Part shown: positions 17,485 to 25,497 of the stretch, piece after piece | How positions within the stretch are numbered: position 1 is the first letter of the stretch | Layout: each line of letters begins with the position of its first letter | Source: Rhodobacteraceae bacterium HIMB11 | Lineage (GTDB): Bacteria > Pseudomonadota > Alphaproteobacteria > Rhodobacterales > Rhodobacteraceae | Reading direction: 5' to 3' | DNA length: 64,000 nt | Assembly: GCA_000472185.1 (NCBI GenBank) | Contig: AVDB01000003.1 | Coordinates: 282,954-346,953 of the forward strand | The notes under the pieces: model-generated | The model's database searches: none | The model's input: the letters and a program-made list of their open reading frames with translations, nothing else | What the model was told of the DNA's origin: nothing | Translations under genes and position numbers: made by a program

Positions 17485-17862
17485 ATGGAAAAAGAGCCCT
17501 CACAAAATGTATTAGGTGGTGAGTTGATCCCCTGTTCAATGGATCCTGTGACAGGTTTCTTTCGCAATGGGTCCTGCGATACATGTGCAGAAGATCGGGG
17601 CAGCCACACGGTCTGCGCCATTATGGATAAAGAATTTTTGATGCTGTCCCAATATCTTGGAAATGATCTCTCTACCCCACGCCCAGAATACGGATTTCTG
17701 GGGCTAAAGCCTGGTGATCATTGGTGCCTATGTGCGGGGCGTTTTTTACAAGCCTATGAAGAGGGCTGCGCACCCAAAGTTGTGCTAGAGGCAACGCATG
17801 CACGCGCATTGGATATTGTGCCACTTGATGTGTTGAAAGAGTGCGAATTCAACCCTGCATGA
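17485..17862 (+). CDS. DUF2237 family protein
   Basis: A 125-residue conserved protein of unknown function. Characteristic segments are the GFFRNGSC start, the Cys pair in CDTCAEDRGSHTVCAIM, FLMLSQYLGNDLSTPRPEYGFLGL and the end WCLCAGRFLQAYEEGCAP followed by EATHARALDIV. The several conserved cysteines suggest a structural or metal role. GGAG five bases before the ATG at 17485 fixes the start; an in-frame ATG at 17440 has no such site. The 3' end overlaps the convergent pterin dehydratase gene by 14 bases. Confidence 0.85.
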   Translation: MEKEPSQNVLGGELIPCSMDPVTGFFRNGSCDTCAEDRGSHTVCAIMDKEFLMLSQYLGNDLSTPRPEYGFLGLKPGDHWCLCAGRFLQAYEEGCAPKVVLEATHARALDIVPLDVLKECEFNPA

Positions 17863-18124
17863 GGTCGAAACTTTGATCCAACACATTCGCCAGTTGGATA
17901 TCCAACTCGGTCAGCGTACCTGCGTCATGTGTCGTAAGGCACACCTCTACACGATTGTAAACGTTTTGCCATTCTGGATGATGGTTTAGGGCGTCGATCT
18001 GATCAACAAGTGACGCCATCCACGCAATCGCCGCAGAAAAGCTTGGGAAGTGATATGTTTTGTTGGCGGAGTGACCATCGGGTGCAATTGTCCAGCCGCC
18101 CTCTTCCAGTATTTTGTTATCCAT
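17849..18124 (-). CDS. Pterin-4a-carbinolamine dehydratase
   Basis: A short protein of about 91 residues that dehydrates 4a-hydroxytetrahydrobiopterin, recycling the pterin cofactor of aromatic amino acid hydroxylases. The family signature is intact: ALNHHPEWQNVYNRVEVCLT followed by THDAGTLTELD, including the catalytic histidines. The ATG at 18124 gives the standard length; the frame runs open to 18208 without similarity. No phenylalanine hydroxylase gene is nearby, so an additional moonlighting role cannot be excluded. It converges on the DUF2237 gene, and yto-Q-like yaiI-type small genes surround it. Confidence 0.88.
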   Translation of the reverse strand: MDNKILEEGGWTIAPDGHSANKTYHFPSFSAAIAWMASLVDQIDALNHHPEWQNVYNRVEVCLTTHDAGTLTELDIQLANVLDQSFDLMQG

Positions 18125-18239
18125 GAGACTGTCCGTATAAGCATCTATCCTATGAAGAATAAGCCGCGCGCACATATCTTCAACATTTGCAAAATGCGTA
18201 AATCCCATTACATCCAGTCAAAGTAAAAGGAAGAGGATC

Positions 18240-18680
18240 ATGCAAATTTATCTATCAGGCGAAATCCACACAAATTGGCGCGACGAAATTATGGAACTGT
18301 GTCAGGGCTTGGATGTCACCTTCACCTCTCCTGTTTTGGACCACGCAGCCAGTGATGATTGCGGTGTCGCCATTTTGGGGGCTGAGGACAATAAATTTTG
18401 GCATGATAATAAGGGCGCCAAAGTAAACGCCATCCGCACGCGCAAAGCAATCAGTGATGCAGATGTCGTTGTGGTCCGCTTTGGCGAAAAATACAAACAA
18501 TGGAACGCAGCGTTTGATGCGGGCTATGCAGCCGCGCTTGGAAAATCATTGATCATTATGCATGGGGACGATCATCAGCACGCCCTGAAAGAGGTGGACG
18601 CCGCCGCGCTGGCCGTGACATCCACCCCAGAACAGGTTGCACAAATCCTGAAATATGTTTTGCACGGTGAACTCGGTTAA
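18240..18680 (+). CDS. YtoQ family protein
   Basis: A 146-residue conserved cytosolic protein with the family start MQIYLSGEIHTNWRDEI, the central DHAASDDCGVAILGAEDNKFWHD cut here into its parts (DHAASDDCG; LGAEDNKFWHD), and VVVRFGEKYKQWNAAFDAGYA. The fold resembles nucleoside 2-deoxyribosyltransferase-like proteins, but no activity is known. It is divergent from the pterin dehydratase gene. The ATG at 18240 follows AAAGGAAGAGG. Confidence 0.87.
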   Translation: MQIYLSGEIHTNWRDEIMELCQGLDVTFTSPVLDHAASDDCGVAILGAEDNKFWHDNKGAKVNAIRTRKAISDADVVVVRFGEKYKQWNAAFDAGYAAALGKSLIIMHGDDHQHALKEVDAAALAVTSTPEQVAQILKYVLHGELG

Positions 18681-18758
18681 CACCTGCGATGTCGTAATTA
18701 AGCGGTTTTTCCTAAATCATTTGCGATTGGTTTGGTCCAAATAGATAAGGAACGGATC

Positions 18759-19493
18759 ATGAGATTTTCTGGGAAGACCGCGCTGGTCACAGGTGCCGCT
18801 GGTGGAATTGGGCAGTCAATTGTTGCGGGATTACGTGCAGAAGGCGCGCGTGTCGCTGCAGCAGATCGCGACAGCAGTGCCATTCCCGCTGATGCGCATT
18901 TGAACGGTGATCTATTAAACCCAGAATATTGCGATGGATTGATAACCGCGGCGGTTGCAGCATTGGGATCCATCGACATCATTGTGAACAACGCGGGCGT
19001 CATCACGCGCGGCACGATTGATGAAGCAACTGACGCTGATTGGGCGCTGTCCATGGGCGTCAATGTCGAAGCGCCGTTTCGTATTTGTCGCGCGGCGATC
19101 CCAGTGATGGCAAAACAGGGCGGTGGCGTTATCGTAAATACATCTTCGTGCTGGGGCGGCAAGGCACCTGGGCCCAACCACCCGCTTTATTGTATGACAA
19201 AGTCCGCGATTGCATCCATGACCGAATGTCTGGGCATGGATCACGGACACCAGAATATTCGCGTCAATGCCGTCTGCCCGAACGAGGTGAACACACCAAT
19301 GCTGCGTACAGGGTTGCGCGTACGCGGGTTTGATCCAGACACGGCCATTGCGGAATTGGGTAAAACTGTGCCCCTTGGCCGTATCGCAGAACCCGAAGAT
19401 ATCGCCGATGTGGTGCTGTTTCTTGCTTCGGACCAGTCGCGCTACATGACGGGCACATTGGTTGAGGTGAACGGCGGAAAGCCTGTGTCATGA
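18759..19493 (+). CDS. Short-chain dehydrogenase/reductase (SDR)
   Basis: A classical SDR of 244 residues: TGAAGGIGQSI binds the cofactor, NNAGVITRG stabilises the core, and Ser in NTSSCWGG with Tyr-x3-Lys in LYCMTKSAI form the active site. An acidic AADRD after the second strand suggests NAD(H). The ATG at 18759 follows AAGGAACGGATC. Its stop overlaps the ATG of a second SDR gene by four bases, so both are cotranslated and likely act in one pathway, for example as successive sugar or hydroxyacid dehydrogenases. Substrate not assignable. Confidence 0.88.
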   Translation: MRFSGKTALVTGAAGGIGQSIVAGLRAEGARVAAADRDSSAIPADAHLNGDLLNPEYCDGLITAAVAALGSIDIIVNNAGVITRGTIDEATDADWALSMGVNVEAPFRICRAAIPVMAKQGGGVIVNTSSCWGGKAPGPNHPLYCMTKSAIASMTECLGMDHGHQNIRVNAVCPNEVNTPMLRTGLRVRGFDPDTAIAELGKTVPLGRIAEPEDIADVVLFLASDQSRYMTGTLVEVNGGKPVS

Positions 19494-20227
19494 TGCGGTT
19501 TGAAAACAAAGTTGCGCTTGTCACTGGCGGACGCAGCGGGATTGGACAGGCCACAGCAAAACGCCTACGCGATGAAGGCGCAACCGTTATTACGGCGCAG
19601 CGAGCGATTGATCCAGACTTTCCATCAATCAGCGTCGATTTCGCCGATGCCATCGCCACCAGCGCCGTGGTGGATCAGGTCGTTTCGACGCATGGTCAGT
19701 TGGACGTTTTGATCAACAACGCGGGCGTCATGCAAGAGGCCTATGCCGAGGATATGTCGCTTGACGATTGGATGCGCACAATCAATGTGAACCTGACTGC
19801 CCCGTTCCTATTGATCAAATCCGCACTGCCGCATTTGCGCAAAACAAAAGGGGCAATTGTGAACACAGGCTCAATCGAGGGGTTTGGATCAAACCCAATG
19901 CACGCAGCCTATGGCGCATCCAAGGCAGGATTGCATGGCCTGACCAAGGCAATTGCGGTGGATCATGGCAAAGATGGCATTCGCTGCAACGCCGTGGCAC
20001 CTGGCTGGATCGACACGGATTTGAACGTGGATTACATCGAAAACATGCCCGATCCAGACGCCTTTCGCCGAGATATAGCCAAAATGCATCCCGTTGGCAG
20101 CACGGGCAAACCACAGGATGTTGCCGCCCTTATTGCCTTTCTTGCATCAGATGACGCAGCCTTCATCACGGGTGAAATTTATCGTGTAGACGGCGGCAGG
20201 ATGAGCAAACTAAGCCTGCCGCAATAA
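19490..20227 (+). CDS. Short-chain dehydrogenase/reductase (SDR)
   Basis: A second classical SDR, 245 residues: TGGRSGIGQAT, NNAGVMQEA, Ser in NTGSIEGFG and Tyr-x3-Lys in AAYGASKAGLHG. The C-terminal FITGEIYRVDGG is typical of the family. It is translationally coupled to the preceding SDR. Both genes converge on the sulfatase at 20243, so they are not cotranscribed with it, though they could serve the same substrate. Two adjacent ATG codons compete as start. Confidence 0.88.
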   Translation: MMRFENKVALVTGGRSGIGQATAKRLRDEGATVITAQRAIDPDFPSISVDFADAIATSAVVDQVVSTHGQLDVLINNAGVMQEAYAEDMSLDDWMRTINVNLTAPFLLIKSALPHLRKTKGAIVNTGSIEGFGSNPMHAAYGASKAGLHGLTKAIAVDHGKDGIRCNAVAPGWIDTDLNVDYIENMPDPDAFRRDIAKMHPVGSTGKPQDVAALIAFLASDDAAFITGEIYRVDGGRMSKLSLPQ

Positions 20228-20235
20228 CGGCAGGC
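20214..20235. terminator. Convergent hairpin between SDR and sulfatase genes
   Basis: GCCTGCCG-CAATAA-CGGCAGGC is a perfect eight-pair stem that spans the SDR stop codon and lies just before the sulfatase stop. T-runs are poor on both sides, so it is a weak or processed terminator. Confidence 0.5.
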
Positions 20236-20242
20236 CATCGCT

Positions 20243-21772
20243 TTACGCCAACCCGACTTGGGTTCCATTGGGTTGAATATCCTCGGGCCGCTGTTCCAAC
20301 ATGGCAAACAAAGCCCCCTGAATATTTGCAACATTTGGATCGTCGTAGATGTTGTTCAATTCATGCGGGTCGTTTTCGAGATCATACATCTCGCCCGTTT
20401 GGGATTGATAATCATAAACCAATTTATGCGTTTTGGTGCGTACTGTCCGCAGGGAAAGCGCAACACCTGCGCGCGTCGGCAACAATTCCCATTCGTTCAT
20501 CGCGAATTCACGACTGTCCCCATCCGTTTCAATCAACTTACGCAAGGATGATCCGTGTTGGGGTAATTGCGCATCCGTTTGCGCATAATCACAAAATGTC
20601 GCTGTCAGATCCAGTGTTGAAACAGGATCCGCTACCCGTTTTCCAACAGGCACACCTGGGCCCTTTACGATCATGGGCACCTTTAACAGGCCATCGTAAT
20701 GCATTGGCCCCTTTAGGATCAGACCATGATCCCCCAACCAATCGCCATGATCAGAAATGTAAATGACTATTGTATTTTCATCCAATCCCGCCTCGGCCAA
20801 GGCGATCATAATGCGGCCCACGTTGTGATCAATTAAGGATAATTGACCATAGGTGTTGGCAATAATTTCGCGCAGCTGATCGTCACTTTGTTCGGATATG
20901 CGGCTATAGGATTTGCGCACCTCTGCATGCTTTTTCTCGCCCGCAGGTTCAGCCGTCAAAACCGCCTCGTGCCACCATGGACGTCCCTCAAAACTGCGGG
21001 TGCGATGCGTTGGCAAATCAACCTCGGCAGGATCGTGCAGGCGCGACCAAGGTTCAGGGGCATCGAAGGGGTGATGGGGGTCAGGAAAGCTGATCCATGT
21101 GCAAAACGGGGTGTCCTGATCACGGGTATTTTTTAACCAATCAATCGCGCGATCAGCGGTCCATGTGGTGTTGTGCCATGCCGTTGGCAGTTTGGAATGC
21201 CACGTCTGTGCGGCCTCCTTCGTGTCGCCCGCATTTTCGCGGTAAAGGGCGTTTTTCTCGTCCCCTTTGCCATCGGCATAAAACCATTTTTCGTAATGCT
21301 GACCAGCGGGCGGTTTTTCAGGCAAAAACCAATTGTGCCCCACCAACATCATTTCAACGTGCTGAAATCCCATATAGGGCCCAAACCATGTATCAGGGTA
21401 ATCCGCAGATGATTTCAAACATTCGGGCGTCGCTGTTTTTTCAAAAGTATGATAGGTGGAAAAATGCGCCTTGCCGAAAAACGATGTTTGATACCCAGCG
21501 GCAGAGAGTGATCCTGCAAACCCCTTTTCCCCAATCTCTGGGTTCAAATCGATCCCGTTGTCGTGAACACCGTGCGTGCGGCACAACTGCCCCGTCAAGA
21601 TTGAGGCGCGCGCAGGCTGGCAGACCACACAGGACGTGATGCAATTGTCAAAATGCGTACCTGATGCAGCCAATTCATCAAGATGGGGCGTTTTGACATT
21701 GCGCCCCTTAAACCCAAAACAATCTGCACGTTGTTGATCTGCCGAAATCAGCAAAATATTCGGACGCGTCAT
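20243..21772 (-). CDS. Type I sulfatase (Cys-type, S1 family)
   Basis: A 509-residue alkaline-phosphatase-fold sulfatase. The metal-binding start is NILLISADQQRADCFG; the formylglycine site is the Cys in VCQPARASILTG (C-x-P-x-R); a second metal site is YISDHGDWLGDHGL. The cysteine must be converted to formylglycine by an external maturase, which is not in this window. No signal peptide is seen, so it likely works in the cytosol on an imported organosulfate. It overlaps tctA by four bases and is thus the last gene of a transporter operon, which suggests its substrate enters through TctABC. Confidence 0.9.
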   Translation of the reverse strand: MTRPNILLISADQQRADCFGFKGRNVKTPHLDELAASGTHFDNCITSCVVCQPARASILTGQLCRTHGVHDNGIDLNPEIGEKGFAGSLSAAGYQTSFFGKAHFSTYHTFEKTATPECLKSSADYPDTWFGPYMGFQHVEMMLVGHNWFLPEKPPAGQHYEKWFYADGKGDEKNALYRENAGDTKEAAQTWHSKLPTAWHNTTWTADRAIDWLKNTRDQDTPFCTWISFPDPHHPFDAPEPWSRLHDPAEVDLPTHRTRSFEGRPWWHEAVLTAEPAGEKKHAEVRKSYSRISEQSDDQLREIIANTYGQLSLIDHNVGRIMIALAEAGLDENTIVIYISDHGDWLGDHGLILKGPMHYDGLLKVPMIVKGPGVPVGKRVADPVSTLDLTATFCDYAQTDAQLPQHGSSLRKLIETDGDSREFAMNEWELLPTRAGVALSLRTVRTKTHKLVYDYQSQTGEMYDLENDPHELNNIYDDPNVANIQGALFAMLEQRPEDIQPNGTQVGLA

Positions 21773-23349
21773 ACGCTGCCTCTTTTTCTAGATGTTAAAA
21801 TCATAACTCCAACCGATAGGGCCACAAAAACAGCGGCAATCGGATGGGTGAACAAAAACCACGGATCATTCCCTGTAGCGGCATAGGCCTGACGCGCGGT
21901 TTCTTCCAATTTTGCGCCAAGGATAAAGGCAATGACAAACGGCAAAGGCGAAATGCCAAACACCCGCATCAAATAGCCCAAAACACCAAACCCAAGGGCA
22001 AAGTACAGCGCTTCGATCCGTGTTTCTTGGACATAGATCGCCGTGAGGGTTAGCAACAGCACGCTTGGCAACAAAATGTGTTTTGGAATGCGGATCATGA
22101 AACCCATTGACCGCATGACACGTCCGCCCACTGTCCAATTCAACGCATTGGCTAAAAACATTGTCGTGAAGATGCCAAAGGCCATAACCAATTCAGGATT
22201 CAAGTTGACGGGATCGAATTTAAACACCGTCGGGCTTGGGTTGAACCCACTGATGCTGTCCATCGCAAGCAGCAGGAATACAGCAGCCGCGTTACCAGGA
22301 ATGCCCAGTGATAAAACGGGCATCAGGTTTGCCCCAGAAACAGCAGAATTGGCCGCTTCTGTTGCGGCGATCCCCTTAGGCACACCTTCCCCAAATTTGC
22401 CACCTTCTGCATCATCGTGACGGCGTTTTGCAGCGGTGTAACCCAATGTTGCCGCAAGGGTTGAACCGATCCCAGGAAGGGCACCAACGACCGTCCCAAT
22501 AACCGCCGAGCGGAAAATGGTGGGGGCGAGTTTAATACGTTCCGCCAGTGTCAGTGCGCTATTGGTATCAGATGTTGTAATAGGTTTCATGCGACTGGCA
22601 CGTTGATCAGATCGCAGGTCATCCAATTCCTTAAACACCGCACCAATGATCAGCACCCCCAGAACCGAGGTGGAAATTGGAAATCCCTGCGCCAAGGTTT
22701 GTGTGCCCACCGATAAGCGTGGATAAAAATCCTCACCCGTTCCGACATATACCGCCAACAACCCCAAGCCTGTCGAAATCAATCCCCGACCAACGGAGCC
22801 GCCAACCACAGCCGAAATGAACGATAGGGACAGGATAAGCAGTGCCGTTTTTTCGGGTAGGTCCAAATAACGTTCAACCATGATCGCCAAGAAGGGTGCA
22901 CCGATTATCAGCACCAAATCCGAAAATGTATCACCGGATACTGATGAAAAATGTGCAATGCGCAGGGCGCGTTTCGCCTCGCCCCGTTTGGCCATGGGGT
23001 AACCATCCAGTGTTGTCATAAACGCATCCGGTGTCCCGGGTGTGTTGAATAGGATGGCAGGCACGGCGCCGCCAACGGTTGCCCCCTTCATCACTCCGAT
23101 TAAAAATCCCAGAACGGGTAGCAGCGCATCGGTGTTGTAACCGAATGTCGAAATCAAAATGGGCAGCGAAATCGCCATCGCAACAGGCCCCGCCAACCCA
23201 GGGGTTGCACCCACCAGAATGCCCAAAAAGAAACCAGAAATCACCATGATCACAGTGATCGAAATGGCCAGGCCAAATATCGAAAATGCCTCGGGCCCCT
23301 GAAAGACGGCCAAAATGCCCAACCATATGTAATCCAGCACGCTCATCAA
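21769..23349 (-). CDS. tctA: Tripartite tricarboxylate transporter, large permease TctA
   Basis: The large membrane component (526 residues, about 12 helices) of a tripartite tricarboxylate transporter, a secondary importer that works with a periplasmic binding protein. Typical are GILVGATPGLAGPVAMA near residue 45, GGAVPAILFNTPGTPDA at about 95-110, and the second repeat GALPGIGSTLAATLGY and EAANSAVSGANLMPVLSLG. It overlaps tctB upstream and the sulfatase gene downstream by four bases each, so all three are translationally coupled. The acid or organosulfate carried is unknown. Confidence 0.92.
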   Translation of the reverse strand: MMSVLDYIWLGILAVFQGPEAFSIFGLAISITVIMVISGFFLGILVGATPGLAGPVAMAISLPILISTFGYNTDALLPVLGFLIGVMKGATVGGAVPAILFNTPGTPDAFMTTLDGYPMAKRGEAKRALRIAHFSSVSGDTFSDLVLIIGAPFLAIMVERYLDLPEKTALLILSLSFISAVVGGSVGRGLISTGLGLLAVYVGTGEDFYPRLSVGTQTLAQGFPISTSVLGVLIIGAVFKELDDLRSDQRASRMKPITTSDTNSALTLAERIKLAPTIFRSAVIGTVVGALPGIGSTLAATLGYTAAKRRHDDAEGGKFGEGVPKGIAATEAANSAVSGANLMPVLSLGIPGNAAAVFLLLAMDSISGFNPSPTVFKFDPVNLNPELVMAFGIFTTMFLANALNWTVGGRVMRSMGFMIRIPKHILLPSVLLLTLTAIYVQETRIEALYFALGFGVLGYLMRVFGISPLPFVIAFILGAKLEETARQAYAATGNDPWFLFTHPIAAVFVALSVGVMILTSRKRGSV

Positions 23350-23900
23350 ACATCCCCGTTGGGCGGCAACAAGAGATCCTCAAACGGAAGGTCATAGACC
23401 AGTATCAACACAAGTGACCAAATCAGACCGATCACAAGTGCACGGTGCGACAGGCGTCCTTCGACGACGGCGATCATTCCGCCAATCATGATCATTCCGC
23501 CAATCAAAAATCCGATATGTTTGACCCCAATCACGTCACGCAGCAATCGATATTCCAGTTCCAGACCAGAAATCGCCGCATAGGTGTTTATCAAAATCGG
23601 CCCCAAATGACGCATCACCGAGAGAGCGACCAAGATGACAATGACAAGTTTGAGGAAAAAGACAAATTGCGCAGCCGCCATGGTGAACTGCGCCTCATCC
23701 CGCTTTTCAAATAGCAGGATCAAAGCCGCCCCAAACAACACAAATCCCGCGGCAAGCGTTGGCGCCAAGGAGTCGCCGATCACCCAGTGCCGACGCATTT
23801 TTTCCAACAATCCTGTTTCGACATCATTGGGAATCCATACGCCCAAGACAACGATGGCAAAGACCAAAAATATAACTGCTGTGAATTTGTTTGGTGTCAT
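23346..23900 (-). CDS. tctB: Tripartite tricarboxylate transporter, small permease TctB
   Basis: A small membrane protein of about 184 residues with four hydrophobic helices (about residues 6-22, 50-68, 82-100 and 125-175), as in TctB subunits. It overlaps tctA by four bases. I prefer the ATG at 23900: the upstream in-frame ATG near 23921 is inside the loop of a terminator hairpin. Its expression therefore depends on read-through beyond tctC. Confidence 0.85.
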   Translation of the reverse strand: MTPNKFTAVIFLVFAIVVLGVWIPNDVETGLLEKMRRHWVIGDSLAPTLAAGFVLFGAALILLFEKRDEAQFTMAAAQFVFFLKLVIVILVALSVMRHLGPILINTYAAISGLELEYRLLRDVIGVKHIGFLIGGMIMIGGMIAVVEGRLSHRALVIGLIWSLVLILVYDLPFEDLLLPPNGDV

Positions 23901-23910
23901 GAAGAAATAA

Positions 23911-23937
23911 AAAGGCCCCATGTTTCAGGGGCCCTTT
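23911..23937 (-). terminator. Intercistronic terminator/attenuator between tctC and tctB
   Basis: On the minus strand AAAGGGCCCC and GGGGCCTTT pair around TGAAACAT, and the stem runs into a T-rich TTTTTATTT. It sits 14 bases after the tctC stop and 11 bases before the tctB start. It would leave the binding protein in excess over the membrane subunits. Confidence 0.8.
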
Positions 23938-23950
23938 CGCTGAATTAGGT

Positions 23951-24904
23951 TTATTCAGATGCTGCTTTCAGTAGATCACCTGCCGACGCATAATCTGACG
24001 CGACCATTGCATCCAGATCACCACCCATGATGACAGATGCGCCACCGAACGCCTTTTTGATCAAACCGCCAGCTTTTGTTTCAGTGTTTTCAACAACACC
24101 TTTGATCGCGTTGGCCAACGCGGCGCGCGCATCATCGGGCATACCAGCTGGACCCATGAACATGAAATAACCATCGGCAGAAAATTCAACGCCTAGATCC
24201 GCAAATGTTGGGGCATCAGGTGTCTGAACCAAGGGTGCCTTAAGCGCAGAAGCAAGGTTTACCAAATCACCCGCGGCCACGCCCTTGGCTTGGATACCTG
24301 CCATGAAACCGATGTCCATGTCACCCGCATTCACACCGTTCATGACAGCCTTGCCACCTTTGACAGAGATGATGTTGAAATCAACACCCTGCGCCTTGCC
24401 CAAAAGATAAGCAAGATCGGCCAAGCGTGGGCTCATCACACCGAAACGGATATCCTGACCAGATTTTGCCGCCGCGACGACATCTGCCATCGTGTTCCAA
24501 CCTTTGTCAGACCGCGCCACAACACCCATTTGGAAACCTGCAGTTGTTGTAATCGGCGTAAAGTCCGCCGGTGTCATGCCACTGTTTGAAGCAGCCATAT
24601 TGTACCCAAGCGTTTCGGTCACGGCCATGCCGATAACGGTGCCGTCATTTGCTTCTGACTTCATCGCAGCCGCGAGGTTCAAACCGCCTTTGCCTGTGAC
24701 TTGCTCAGGAATAAAGGACCAACCCAAAGTTGCCTCTAACTCTTCTGCGATCAAACGTGCTTGGGTATCTGCGCCACCCCCTGCTGCGAATGCTATCATA
24801 AGTTTTACTGGACCCGCTGGTTTCCAGTCTTCTGCAGCTGCGCCAAGCGCTGTTGCCGCGACAATACCAAGTGCCGCCGCACCCGTTTTCAGCCATTGAA
24901 ACAT
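23951..24904 (-). CDS. tctC: Tripartite tricarboxylate transporter, periplasmic binding protein TctC
   Basis: A periplasmic solute receptor of 317 residues in the TctC/Bug family. The signal peptide is MFQWLKTGAAALGIVAAT with cleavage near LGAAA-ED. Family blocks KLMIAFAAGGGADTQARLIAE and TGKGGLNLAAAMK bind the carboxylate of the ligand. It starts the operon tctC-tctB-tctA-sulfatase, with a terminator-like hairpin between it and tctB. It is divergent from a MarR gene, with a dyad in the shared promoter region. Confidence 0.92.
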   Translation of the reverse strand: MFQWLKTGAAALGIVAATALGAAAEDWKPAGPVKLMIAFAAGGGADTQARLIAEELEATLGWSFIPEQVTGKGGLNLAAAMKSEANDGTVIGMAVTETLGYNMAASNSGMTPADFTPITTTAGFQMGVVARSDKGWNTMADVVAAAKSGQDIRFGVMSPRLADLAYLLGKAQGVDFNIISVKGGKAVMNGVNAGDMDIGFMAGIQAKGVAAGDLVNLASALKAPLVQTPDAPTFADLGVEFSADGYFMFMGPAGMPDDARAALANAIKGVVENTETKAGGLIKKAFGGASVIMGGDLDAMVASDYASAGDLLKAASE

Positions 24905-24966
24905 AATAATCCTCCCGATTAGATTGACATACTCTGAACCGTTCGGCGTTCTTGGGTCAAGAAAAA

Positions 24967-24982
24967 AGTTGACGTATCAACT
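24967..24982. promoter_or_regulatory. Dyad AGTTGA-N4-TCAACT between tctC and the MarR gene
   Basis: The 16-base dyad AGTTGACGTATCAACT lies in the 137-base divergent intergenic region, 63 bases before tctC and 60 before marR. TTGA-N4-TCAA is of the size MarR dimers bind, so autoregulation plus control of the tct operon is plausible. Confidence 0.45.
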
Positions 24983-25041
24983 AATTTAACGTTTGCTTTG
25001 CTGATGAACACCGGATTTCACATAACATTTGGGGCCTGTGC

Positions 25042-25497
25042 GTGAATATAGATGACCTAGAAGTCCAACAATTTTTGACCTATCGGCTTGCGCGGACGCA
25101 CATGCGGTTAAACGCGCAAGCGATCAGAATTCTAAAACGAAACGCGGGCCTGACATTGACGCAGTGGCGGGTGATCGCCCTACTTGCAGGAACAGATTGC
25201 AAAAATTCATCAGATATCGAACGTCAAATTGGGATGGATAAAGGGCAACTTTCGCGCACAATTCGCGGGCTGACTGACGCGGGTTATGTAAAGTTTAAAA
25301 CAGACGCAAAAGATCACAGAAAATCGAATTTAAAGCTGACGGCCAAGGCGCAGAAGATTTATGATCAAACTTTGCCCTTAATGCGCAATCGGCAACGCAG
25401 TTTGTTTGCCCATTTAGACGAAACCGAGATCAAGGCCATCTATTCAGCGTTAGAAAAGCTGGAACGCGCCGCACAATTGTCAGAGGATGAATTATGA
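25042..25497 (+). CDS. MarR family transcriptional regulator
   Basis: A 151-residue winged-helix regulator starting with GTG. The recognition part is SSDIERQIGMDKGQLSRTIRG (about residues 53-73), followed by the wing DAKDHRKSNLKLTAKAQ. MarR proteins are dimers that usually repress divergent genes until a small ligand binds. The stop overlaps the ATG of the next sulfatase gene by four bases. A dyad in the upstream region is the likely operator, linking this regulator with both the tct-sulfatase and sulfatase-mttB directions. Confidence 0.88.
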   Translation: MNIDDLEVQQFLTYRLARTHMRLNAQAIRILKRNAGLTLTQWRVIALLAGTDCKNSSDIERQIGMDKGQLSRTIRGLTDAGYVKFKTDAKDHRKSNLKLTAKAQKIYDQTLPLMRNRQRSLFAHLDETEIKAIYSALEKLERAAQLSEDEL

